Below, piece by piece: positions 1 to 5,787 of a stretch of 10,865 bases of DNA. Under the pieces are notes generated by a model. It had not been told where the DNA came from. It worked only from the letters and a program-made list of their open reading frames with translations, and searched no databases. A program made the position numbers and the translations under genes. Source of the stretch: an uncultured Campylobacter sp. (GTDB taxonomy: Bacteria; Campylobacterota; Campylobacteria; Campylobacterales; Campylobacteraceae); contig CAAHEJ010000014.1 in the NCBI GenBank assembly GCA_900772495.1, positions 1-10,865 of the forward strand, given 5' to 3'. Each line of letters starts with the position of its first letter. The first letter of the stretch is position 1.

Positions 1-965
1 GGGTGCAAAAACAAATCACACTGCCCGCTCAAAAGCCCTGTGCGCGCCATAAATTCAATGCATCTCGTGCAAGTCGTGCCAACACCCAAAATCGCCTTGT
101 CGCTTTTTATCAAATTTAACAAATCCTGCCCCGCAAAAAAGCTCTCAGCGTGCATTTGGTGCGCCCTTATGTCCTCGCACTCCACGCCTTTGAAAGTGCC
201 TGCGCCTATGTGTAGCGTGAGAGTGTGGATTTCGTGCGTTTTTTTTAAATTCGCCAGCATTTTGCGCGAAAAATGCAAACTCGCTGTGGGCGCAGCAACC
301 GCACCAGCGTTTTTGGCAAAAATGCTTTGATAATCCTTGCTATCTTGTTTCGTATCAGCCCGCCTTATGTAAGGGGGCAAGGGTATGTGTCCTATCTTTT
401 CAAGCAGGGCTAAAACTTCGCTCAAATTCAAAAATTTGCGCTTTGAATTTGAGCTTAACTTTGTTAAATTTTGCGCTGAATTTTCATCGAAATTTACTGA
501 ATTTTCGCTTGAATTTGGCAAATTTTGGTTTAAATTTAAGACATTTTCGCCTTTTATCTCAGCCTTAAAAAAACGCACCTTGCGCGTGCCATCAGCGTTT
601 AGGGCTAAAATTTCAGCACTTACATTTTGGCTAAAATTTAAAATCTCGCCCACTTTCACGCGCCCTTTGATTTGCGCTAAAAATTCAAACTCGCTCAAAG
701 CCTTGTGAAAAAATAGCTCGCACTCAGTGCCATTTAGCTTGCGCCCATAAATGCGCGCTTTGATGACTTTGGTATCGTTAAAAACTATGGCACACTCAGG
801 CAAAAGCTCGCTCAAATCCCCAAATTTAGCGTGCCTTATGCGCCCGCTTTTGCGCTCATACACAAGCAGTTTTGCGCTTTCTTTTGGGTAAGCAGGACGG
901 CTTGCTATGCAGCCTTTTGGCAAGGCATAATCATAACTTGAAAGCAACAAATCCGCTTCAAGCAT
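1..965 (-). CDS. queA: S-adenosylmethionine:tRNA ribosyltransferase-isomerase QueA (C-terminus outside window)
   Basis: QueA transfers and isomerises the ribosyl part of SAM onto 7-aminomethyl-7-deazaguanine in tRNA, giving epoxyqueuosine. I translated 321 codons of an open frame that continues off the left edge. It starts LLLSSYDYALPKGCIASRPA and contains VFNDTKVIKAR (residues 61-71), IGHIPLPPYIRR (191-202), GAVAAPTASLHF (221-232), LHIGAGTF (251-258) and GVGTT (294-298), all typical of QueA. Against E. coli QueA (356 aa, from memory) about 80 C-terminal residues are cut off. An Asn/Ser-rich insert of roughly 40 residues (about 140-182) lies between the FEVEF-like strand and the IGHIPLPPY motif; it is treated separately. 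The ATG is chosen because it overlaps the tatC stop by 8 nt (ATGCTTGA) and gives the expected N-terminus. It is probably the last visible gene of the hemW-tatB-tatC-queA operon. Confidence 0.95.
   Translation of the reverse strand, partial: MLEADLLLSSYDYALPKGCIASRPAYPKESAKLLVYERKSGRIRHAKFGDLSELLPECAIVFNDTKVIKARIYGRKLNGTECELFFHKALSEFEFLAQIKGRVKVGEILNFSQNVSAEILALNADGTRKVRFFKAEIKGENVLNLNQNLPNSSENSVNFDENSAQNLTKLSSNSKRKFLNLSEVLALLEKIGHIPLPPYIRRADTKQDSKDYQSIFAKNAGAVAAPTASLHFSRKMLANLKKTHEIHTLTLHIGAGTFKGVECEDIRAHQMHAESFFAGQDLLNLIKSDKAILGVGTTCTRCIEFMARTGLLSGQCDLFLH
420..454. repeat. Perfect 13-bp inverted repeat inside queA
   Basis: GCTCAAATTCAAA (420-432) is followed, after a 9-nt spacer, by its exact reverse complement TTTGAATTTGAGC (442-454). 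The arms stop pairing just outside these positions. In mRNA it would form an AU-rich stem of 13 bp. It lies at the promoter-distal end of the Asn/Ser-rich insert and is translated as part of it. There is no U-run after it and it is within an open frame, so it is not a usual terminator. Confidence 0.8.
420..548 (-). repeat. AAATTC-rich in-frame insert in queA (related to tatB and ligA segments)
   Basis: This stretch encodes QueA residues about 140-182, with the core peptide NSSENSVNFDENSAQN. It has no counterpart in E. coli QueA as I remember it, while both flanks align well. The 53 nt at 467-519 match 1912-1964 in tatB at 44 positions without gaps and in the same reading frame; tatB encodes NSNENSINLSENSTQN. 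The insert is in frame and keeps the gene open. Whether it is a dispersed element or convergent low-complexity expansion is inference; the DNA-level match favours a common origin. Confidence 0.65.
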
Positions 966-1695
966 CGCTTGGCTCGGTGCTAGCGGGATTAACTTGCTTA
1001 GCGATATACACGGAAAGCCCGTAAAGTAGGCACAGCGGAATAGCCATTAAAAATTGTGAGATGACATCAGGCGGTGTCATCAGCGCGGCGAAAATAAAAA
1101 TCAGCAAAACCGCCACACGAAAGTGCCTTTTTAAAAACGCATCATCGACAAGCCCGAGTTTTGCGAGAAAGTAAGTCAGCACAGGCATCTCAAACGCCAG
1201 CCCAAAGGCTATCATCAGCTTGACAAAAAAGCCCACATAAAGCCCTATGCTGATGAGCGGGTTCAAATCCTGCACGCTCGCCCCAAAGTTGATGAGAAAG
1301 CCAAACGCCATCGGCACAACGACAAAATAACAAAAGCTAACCCCCAGCAAAAACATAATCGTAGCAAAGCTCACAAAGGGCAAAACGAGTTTTTTTTCAT
1401 TGTCATAAAGTCCCGGGGCGACAAATTTCCAAAACTGCCAAAAAATCACGGGCAAAGACAAAATAAAAGCGGCGAAAAAACTTACTTTCATCGTGGTAAA
1501 AAGGGGTTCGGTAAGCTCCACGAAGGTGATTTTGTTAGAAAATGCGGGCAAGGCGCTTTTAAGCGGTGCTGTCAAAATGGCTAAAATATGCTCGCTAAAC
1601 GCTAGGCACACAAAGAAAAACACGATGACACAAAGCACAGAGATAAAAAGTCTTTTGCGAAGCTCGGCTAAATGGGGTTTTAACTCATCAAACAT
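958..1695 (-). CDS. tatC: Sec-independent protein translocase subunit TatC
   Basis: TatC is the polytopic inner-membrane receptor of the twin-arginine pathway; with TatB it binds RR signal peptides of folded proteins. The 245-residue product has the family landmarks: HLAELRKR at residues 8-15 with the conserved cytoplasmic glutamate (E11), WQFWKFVAPGLYDNEKK around 86-102 with the second signal-binding glutamate (E100), FGLAFEMPV around 164-172, and LMTPPDVISQ around 205-214. Six hydrophobic stretches fit the known six-helix topology, and the length is normal. The ATG overlaps the tatB stop by 8 nt (ATGTTTGA), and the stop overlaps queA in the same way, so the three genes are probably translationally coupled. 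No tatA is present in the window. Confidence 0.97.
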   Translation of the reverse strand: MFDELKPHLAELRKRLFISVLCVIVFFFVCLAFSEHILAILTAPLKSALPAFSNKITFVELTEPLFTTMKVSFFAAFILSLPVIFWQFWKFVAPGLYDNEKKLVLPFVSFATIMFLLGVSFCYFVVVPMAFGFLINFGASVQDLNPLISIGLYVGFFVKLMIAFGLAFEMPVLTYFLAKLGLVDDAFLKRHFRVAVLLIFIFAALMTPPDVISQFLMAIPLCLLYGLSVYIAKQVNPASTEPSDA

Positions 1696-2323
1696 TGTCT
1701 TGCTCTATTTTGGTTTTGGATTTTTTCGCGGTTTTTGTGTTTTCTTGGTTTTTTATGCTAGCTTGGGCTTTTGCGGCGGTTTTTGTTTTTGCACTTTTGC
1801 TTGCTGTGCTTGCCACGCTTTTGGCTGAATTTTTGGCACTCGTTGCTGAAATTTCAAGGCTTTTGGCTGAATTTTCATTTGAATTTTGAGCTGTGTTTTT
1901 TAAATTTAGCGAATTTTGCGTTGAATTTTCGCTTAAATTTATCGAATTTTCGTTTGAATTTGCCGAACTCTCCGCATTTTGCCCGCTGCCTAAACTCGCT
2001 AAATCCTTTTCTATCGCGTTTATATCATCTTTTATGGCGTTAGTGTCCGCTACAAGCTCTTTTTTCAGCTCGTCAAACTCTTCAAAGCTCAGTTTTCTGC
2101 GTATGTTTTGGTTGTATTCGCTAAATTCGTTTTTGTATTTGTCGGCTTCTTTTTTAATCTCACTAACGCGAATTTCCTTTTCTATGCTCTCTTTAGCATC
2201 ATCAACCTGCCTTTTTAAAGCCTTTAAAATTTTAGCAATTTGCACAGCCGTGCTTGGCAGCTTTTCAGGTCCTAGCACCAAAACAGCCACGATTAAGATG
2301 ATGATAATCTCGCCCATACTCAT
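1688..2323 (-). CDS. tatB: Sec-independent protein translocase subunit TatB with an unusually long Asn/Ser-rich tail
   Basis: TatB pairs with TatC to form the Tat receptor complex. Residues 1-18 form the single N-terminal membrane segment (GEIIIILIVAVLVLG), followed by the conserved PEKLP hinge (19-23) and a charged amphipathic helix and coiled region up to about residue 110. Residues 115-168 are Asn/Ser-rich and 169-207 are Lys/Ala/Ser/Thr-rich, so the protein (211 aa) is longer than E. coli TatB (171 aa). The tail is probably disordered and cytoplasmic. The start is supported by AAGGA seven bases upstream of the ATG; an alternative ATG two codons later is possible. Position directly before tatC separates it from the similar TatA/TatE proteins. 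Confidence 0.95.
   Translation of the reverse strand: MSMGEIIIILIVAVLVLGPEKLPSTAVQIAKILKALKRQVDDAKESIEKEIRVSEIKKEADKYKNEFSEYNQNIRRKLSFEEFDELKKELVADTNAIKDDINAIEKDLASLGSGQNAESSANSNENSINLSENSTQNSLNLKNTAQNSNENSAKSLEISATSAKNSAKSVASTASKSAKTKTAAKAQASIKNQENTKTAKKSKTKIEQDNV
1820..1981 (-). repeat. AAATTC-rich repeat tract in the tatB tail
   Basis: This segment encodes residues 115-168 of TatB, built from repeated ENS/QNS/NSN words. It contains the 53-nt region (1912-1964) that matches queA at 44 positions. It also contains a block (1890-1917) that matches 8302-8330 in ligA with a single extra base in ligA. GCTGAATTTTCAT (1866-1878) occurs exactly in queA at 475-487. An imperfect inverted repeat lies at 1902-1913 and 1928-1940, with one bulged base. 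The downstream Lys/Ala/Thr-rich end of TatB does not carry the AAATTC words. Confidence 0.65.
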
Positions 2324-2349
2324 CTTTTTGTCCTTGTTTTAAAAACCTT

Positions 2350-2355
2350 ATTTTA
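2350..2355 (-). promoter_or_regulatory. Possible -10 element (TAAAAT) upstream of tatB
   Basis: The 67-bp gap between hemW and tatB holds, on the minus strand, TAAAAT about 26 bp before the tatB ATG, preceded by an AT-rich stretch with T-runs as is common upstream of Campylobacterota sigma-70 promoters. It lacks the TGn extension seen at the three stronger promoters in the window. tatB could instead be read only from the hemW promoter. Confidence 0.3.
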
Positions 2356-2390
2356 CACAAATTTAATTAAAAAAAGCCTAAAAATTTCAC

Positions 2391-3458
2391 CTATTCACTC
2401 AAAAACAAGGCAAGTTCATCGCTGAGTAAGAAATTTGGGTTATAAAATCGCCCATTTTTATGCACAAGCTTTTTATTTTGCACTAAAATTTGAGCTTTTT
2501 CCTTTTGTGTGCTGCTTAAAGCCCTCTCATCTACGCCCACAATGCTGCGAAAGCCCAAAAACAAATGCTCCAAAAGCAAGTCTTTTTGACTTAAACTTTC
2601 GCTTTGCCTAAAATTTGGCTCTTTAAGGTATCTTTCAAGGCTTTTGTGTGTGTAAAGTCTTTGATTTTCATAAAAGCTCACCGCTCCAAAGCCACAGCCA
2701 AGATATTTTGCACCTTGCCAGTAAGCAAGATTGTGCTGGCAAATGGCGTTTTTCTTTTTAGCAAAATTGCTGATTTCATAGTGCAAAAATCCTAAATTTT
2801 CAATGCCCCTTATAAAAAATTTCATCAAATTTGGCGCATTTTTTTTAAAATTTAAGCATTTTTCAAAAGCCGTGCCTTTTTCAAGCGCAAGATGATAAGC
2901 GCTTATGTGCGAAAGTCCCATTTGAGTGAGCTTTGCAAGGTTTATAAGCTCAAATTCAAGCATTTTTTTATTGTCAAATTTGCTGTCATAAATCATATCG
3001 ACATTTATCTTTTCAAAGCCTGCTAAATTCGCATTTTCAACGCTTTTAAAAATGTCTTTTGTGCTGTGAATTCGCCCTAAAAATTTAAGCTTTTTTTCAT
3101 CAAAACTTTGCGCTCCAAAGGACACCCTGTTTATGCCAAATTCGCGCATTTTTTTGAGCCACACAAGGTTGCTTGAATGCGGATTTGCCTCACTTGTTTG
3201 CTCTGCAAAATCGCTTAAAAAGGGTGCTAAAAATTCAAAAATACTCTCAAAAAGCCTAAAATCCACCGCACTTGGCGTGCCACCGCCTATGAAAAGGGTT
3301 TTTATGCTTTTTATGTTTAATGCCGCAAAATGCGCCTTTAAATCCACTAACAAAGCCTTAAAATACGCTCTTTTAATGCTCTCATCAGCTTTCATAGAAG
3401 TAAAAGCACAGTAAAAACACTTACTATCGCAAAATGGAATGTGTATGTAAAGGTGCAA
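2391..3458 (-). CDS. hemW: HemW-type radical SAM protein (haem chaperone; often annotated coproporphyrinogen oxidase)
   Basis: The 355-residue product begins LYIHIPFCDSKCFYCAF: a radical SAM CxxxCxxC motif (C10, C14, C17) binding a [4Fe-4S] cluster. The motif is followed by A-F rather than the extra cysteine of true HemN, which points to HemW, a haem-binding protein thought to deliver haem to respiratory enzymes. Other family motifs are GGGTPS (58-63), RVSFGAQSF, HISAYHLALEKGTAFE, HYEISNFA and HNLAYW followed by YLGCGFGA. The usual GLPGQ-type loop after the DxIY strand is replaced by a DSKFDNKK sequence. The start is TTG: an in-frame TAA lies 21 nt upstream with no ATG between, and the first internal ATG would remove the cluster motif. 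The gene heads the minus-strand operon. Confidence 0.9.
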   Translation of the reverse strand: MHLYIHIPFCDSKCFYCAFTSMKADESIKRAYFKALLVDLKAHFAALNIKSIKTLFIGGGTPSAVDFRLFESIFEFLAPFLSDFAEQTSEANPHSSNLVWLKKMREFGINRVSFGAQSFDEKKLKFLGRIHSTKDIFKSVENANLAGFEKINVDMIYDSKFDNKKMLEFELINLAKLTQMGLSHISAYHLALEKGTAFEKCLNFKKNAPNLMKFFIRGIENLGFLHYEISNFAKKKNAICQHNLAYWQGAKYLGCGFGAVSFYENQRLYTHKSLERYLKEPNFRQSESLSQKDLLLEHLFLGFRSIVGVDERALSSTQKEKAQILVQNKKLVHKNGRFYNPNFLLSDELALFLSE

Positions 3459-3464
3459 ATAAAG

Positions 3465-3470
3465 CCTTTT
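3465..3470 (-). promoter_or_regulatory. Ribosome binding site fixing the hemW TTG start
   Basis: AAAAGG lies six bases before the TTG codon at 3458-3456 on the minus strand. With the upstream in-frame stop at 3480-3482 it supports the TTG as the real start. Confidence 0.6.
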
Positions 3471-3487
3471 GCGTGAATTTTAGCCTT

Positions 3488-3496
3488 ATTATAACA
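3488..3496 (-). promoter_or_regulatory. Extended -10 promoter for the hemW-tatB-tatC-queA operon
   Basis: On the minus strand the sequence reads TGTTATAAT, a perfect TATAAT with the TGn extension. Transcription would start near 3481, giving a leader of about 23 nt before the hemW TTG. The upstream side is AT-rich with T-tracts and has no obvious -35 box, which is usual for sigma-70 promoters in this group. Confidence 0.75.
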
Positions 3497-3544
3497 AAAT
3501 TCTGTTTTGATTAACTTTGTTTCAAACTTTTTTAAAATAAAACT

Positions 3545-3553
3545 TGCTATAAT
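3545..3553 (+). promoter_or_regulatory. Extended -10 promoter for the nudH-lysC-hobA-holB-folP-ligA operon
   Basis: TGCTATAAT is a perfect extended -10 box. Transcription should begin near 3560, about 25 nt before the GTG start of nudH. It diverges from the hemW promoter with about 48 bp between the two boxes. Because no later gap exists before the end of ligA, this is probably the main promoter for six genes. Confidence 0.75.
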
Positions 3554-3572
3554 TGTGTTTTGATTTTTGATT

Positions 3573-3577
3573 AAGGA
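3573..3577 (+). promoter_or_regulatory. Ribosome binding site selecting the nudH GTG start
   Basis: AAGGA is seven bases upstream of the GTG at 3585. The in-frame TTG at 3567 has no such site and would lie within a few bases of the predicted transcript start, so GTG is preferred. Confidence 0.7.
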
Positions 3578-3584
3578 TTGTCGT

Positions 3585-4058
3585 GTGGAGAAGAAATACC
3601 GCCCAAATGTAGCTGCTATCGTGCTTTCGCCGAAGTATCCGCTAGAATGCAAGGTGCTTTTAGCAAAACGCAATGATATGGTGGATATTTGGCAGTTTCC
3701 GCAAGGTGGCATTGACAAAGATGAAAGCGCGTCCGTTGCTTTGTTAAGAGAGCTTAAAGAAGAAATCGGCACAGACGAGGTTGAAATCATCGCATCTTAT
3801 CCAAAGTGGCTAAACTACGACTTTCCGCCCGAGATACTTGAAGAAAAGCGCAAGAAATACAACTTTGACGGGCAGAGTCAAAAGTATTTTTTAGTGCGCT
3901 TAAAATCAAAGGCAAAAATCAACATAAACACCGCCGAGCCTGAATTTGAGGCGTATGAATTTGTGAATTTAAAGCGGCTTTTCGAGCTAGCTACGCATTT
4001 CAAACGCCCGCTGTATGTCAAGGTGATACAATACTTTCAAGAAAAAGGATACCTTTAA
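3585..4058 (+). CDS. nudH: RNA pyrophosphohydrolase (Nudix hydrolase), RppH/NudH type
   Basis: RppH removes pyrophosphate from the 5' triphosphate of transcripts, opening the way to RNA decay; the same enzymes also hydrolyse dinucleoside polyphosphates. The product from the GTG start is 157 residues and begins MEKKYRPNVAAIVLS. WQFPQGG (36-42) leads into a complete Nudix box at 41-63 (G-x5-E-x7-REL-x-EE-x-G), with the metal-binding glutamates at 56, 59 and 60. The length and the WQFPQGGID sequence match RppH rather than MutT. It is the first gene of the plus operon and shares one base with lysC (TAATG). Confidence 0.93.
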   Translation: MEKKYRPNVAAIVLSPKYPLECKVLLAKRNDMVDIWQFPQGGIDKDESASVALLRELKEEIGTDEVEIIASYPKWLNYDFPPEILEEKRKKYNFDGQSQKYFLVRLKSKAKININTAEPEFEAYEFVNLKRLFELATHFKRPLYVKVIQYFQEKGYL

Positions 4059-5257
4059 TGCTTATCGTGCAAAAGTATGGTGGCACAAGCGTTGGGAGCT
4101 TGGAGCGCATAGAAGAAGTCGCTAAAAGAGTGATTTCAACCAAAAAAGCAGGCAACGATGTCGTTGTCATAGTCTCCGCGATGAGCGGAGTAACGAATTC
4201 ACTTATTGAGCAGGCTGAATTCTACACCAAAAGCCCAAATTTACAGGCTATGGATTTGCTTTTAAGTAGCGGAGAGCGCATTACTTCGGCACTTTTAGCC
4301 ATAGCACTTGAAGCAAAAGGCTATGAAGCCATAGCTTTTTCGGGTAGAAAGGCTGGGATTCTCACAGATAGCGTTTTCACAAAGGCGAGAATCGAAAAAA
4401 TAGACGCCACAGCGATGAAAGACGAGCTAAAAAGCGGCAAAATCGTTGTCGTAGCGGGCTTTCAAGGCGTGGATAAAGACGGACGCGTTACTACTTTGGG
4501 GCGCGGGGGAAGTGATTTGAGCGCAGTAGCTGTGGCTGGGGCATTGCAAGCTGATGTGTGCGAGATTTACACCGATGTCGATGGGGTTTATACCACAGAC
4601 CCGCGCATAGAGCCTAAGGCAAAGAAGTTAGAGACGATTTCTTACGATGAAATGCTCGAACTTGCAAGCCTTGGCGCAAAGGTGCTGCAAAATCGCTCAG
4701 TAGAACTCGCTAAAAAGCTTGGCGTGCGTATCATCACGCGCAGTAGCTTTAACAACAACGAAGGAACACTCATCACAAAGGAAGAAAGTATGGAACAAGC
4801 ATTAGTTAGTGGAATCGCACTTGATAAAAATCAAGCCCGCGTTACTTTACGCAAGATTAAGGACAAGCCCGGCATCGCGGCTGAGATTTTTTCAGCCCTA
4901 GCGGATGCAAACATAAATGTGGATATGATTATCCAAAATGTAGGCGTTGATGGGGCGACAAATTTAGGCTTTACGGTGCCGCAAAACGAGCTAGAACTTG
5001 CCAAAAGCACAATGAAAAAGGTGCTTGATGGCATAGTCATAGAAAGCGACAAAGATATAGCCAAAGTCTCCATAGTGGGCGTGGGTATGAAAAGCCATTC
5101 AGGCGTGGCGTCAAAGGCGTTTAAAGCCCTTGCCAAAGAGGGCATAAACATAGGTATGATAAGCACGAGCGAGATTAAAATCTCAATGATAGTGCAGGAA
5201 AAATACGGCGAACTTGCCGTCAGAGTGCTACACGAAGCCTATGAGCTGGATAAATAA
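4058..5257 (+). CDS. lysC: Aspartate kinase LysC (single-function, with two ACT domains)
   Basis: Aspartokinase phosphorylates aspartate, the first step towards lysine, diaminopimelate, threonine and methionine. The catalytic part (about 1-245) shows KYGGTSVG (6-13), SGERITSALLA (71-81), TLGRGGSDLSA (146-156) and YTDVDGVYTTDPR (171-183). The C-terminal part carries two ACT domains, one around 262-330 (KPGIAAEIFSALADANINVDM) and one around 340-395 (VASKAFKALAKEGINIGMIS), the usual site of feedback inhibition by amino acids. The length of 399 aa fits the monofunctional class with no homoserine dehydrogenase fused. AAAAAGGA precedes the ATG, which overlaps the nudH stop. An internal start site at codon 245 is listed separately. 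Confidence 0.96.
   Translation: MLIVQKYGGTSVGSLERIEEVAKRVISTKKAGNDVVVIVSAMSGVTNSLIEQAEFYTKSPNLQAMDLLLSSGERITSALLAIALEAKGYEAIAFSGRKAGILTDSVFTKARIEKIDATAMKDELKSGKIVVVAGFQGVDKDGRVTTLGRGGSDLSAVAVAGALQADVCEIYTDVDGVYTTDPRIEPKAKKLETISYDEMLELASLGAKVLQNRSVELAKKLGVRIITRSSFNNNEGTLITKEESMEQALVSGIALDKNQARVTLRKIKDKPGIAAEIFSALADANINVDMIIQNVGVDGATNLGFTVPQNELELAKSTMKKVLDGIVIESDKDIAKVSIVGVGMKSHSGVASKAFKALAKEGINIGMISTSEIKISMIVQEKYGELAVRVLHEAYELDK
4777..4792 (+). promoter_or_regulatory. Candidate internal ribosome binding site and ATG for a LysC beta subunit
   Basis: AAAGGA (4777-4782) is followed seven bases later by an in-frame ATG (4790-4792, codon 245). Translation from here would yield 155 residues ending with LysC, exactly the two ACT domains. 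In Bacillus subtilis and Corynebacterium glutamicum aspartokinase, a beta subunit is made in this way from a similar position, around codon 250. The site is as good as that of most genes in the window. That it is used is inference; the codons KEES can produce purine-rich DNA by chance. Confidence 0.5.
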
Positions 5258-5787
5258 TGGACTATTTGAAATTCTTGCTTGAAAGCATTAGAGAAGGCGG
5301 TGTTTTTATGCAGTGGCTAGAAACGCGCAGGCTTGAATTTGCGCCCTTAATGGCGGCAAAATTCAGCCTAATGCTTGAAGGCAAGAGCTTTGTTTTAATG
5401 TGCGATGAGCCACGCGCGTGGTATGAGCGGTATTTTTTGCAAAATATCAACGCAAAATCCTACCGCCCTTTCGTGCCTGTCTTTTCGCTTGACAATTTTT
5501 ATCCGCACAAGGTCAAAAACAACGATGACATAAATTTACTCAACGACCTGCTTGAAACAGCCTTTCCAAGTGGCTTTGTGTATTTTTACATAGGCTCAAA
5601 CAAAGACACAAGGTTTCAAATCGCTAGAAGCCGTGATGATAGCTTGCTTTGGCTACTTGATGAGCAGCTGCAAAACAGCTTTTTGTTAAGCTCCAAAGAT
5701 GGCGATTTAGATGAAAAGCTCATCACGCTTTATAAGCTTTTTGACAAGAGTTTGGACGCAATTTTGTTTTCAAGGGTGAGCCTTTGA
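5257..5787 (+). CDS. hobA: HobA, DnaA-binding regulator of chromosome replication initiation
   Basis: HobA, described in Helicobacter pylori, binds the N-terminal part of DnaA and promotes its assembly at oriC; it is the structural counterpart of E. coli DiaA. The 176-residue product resembles H. pylori HobA as I remember it, including the regions FVLMCDEPRAWYERYFLQNIN (with a conserved W-Y pair), FSLDNFYP, SLLWLLDEQLQNSFLL and LITLYKLFDKSLDAILFSRVSL at the end, and the length is right (about 180 aa). No membrane segment or signal peptide is present. It shares one base with the lysC stop (TAATG) and four with holB. The neighbours lysC and holB match the known location in Campylobacter. Confidence 0.88.
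   Translation: MDYLKFLLESIREGGVFMQWLETRRLEFAPLMAAKFSLMLEGKSFVLMCDEPRAWYERYFLQNINAKSYRPFVPVFSLDNFYPHKVKNNDDINLLNDLLETAFPSGFVYFYIGSNKDTRFQIARSRDDSLLWLLDEQLQNSFLLSSKDGDLDEKLITLYKLFDKSLDAILFSRVSL

Noticed and set aside
385..708. Plus-strand open frame of 107 codons opposite queA
   Set aside because: It lies entirely antisense to the conserved QueA frame, is rich in Phe/Lys because of the AAATTC-rich insert, and has no ribosome binding site or family resemblance.
1493..2342. Several plus-strand open frames opposite tatC and tatB
   Set aside because: Their Phe/Leu/Cys-rich products are reverse readings of the hydrophobic and Lys/Ser-rich Tat proteins; the minus-strand frames carry all the family motifs.
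2391..3458. Oxygen-independent coproporphyrinogen oxidase HemN
   Set aside because: True HemN has a further cysteine after the CxxxCxxC triad (CxC); here the sequence is CAF and the length is that of HemW.
3567..3584. Upstream TTG start giving nudH six extra codons
   Set aside because: It has no ribosome binding site and lies about seven bases after the predicted transcript start, whereas the GTG at 3585 has AAGGA at good spacing.
3392..3790. Minus-strand open frame of 132 codons crossing the nudH start and divergent promoters
   Set aside because: It overlaps both the conserved start of hemW and the Nudix box of nudH in other frames and would span two strong promoters; no recognisable content.
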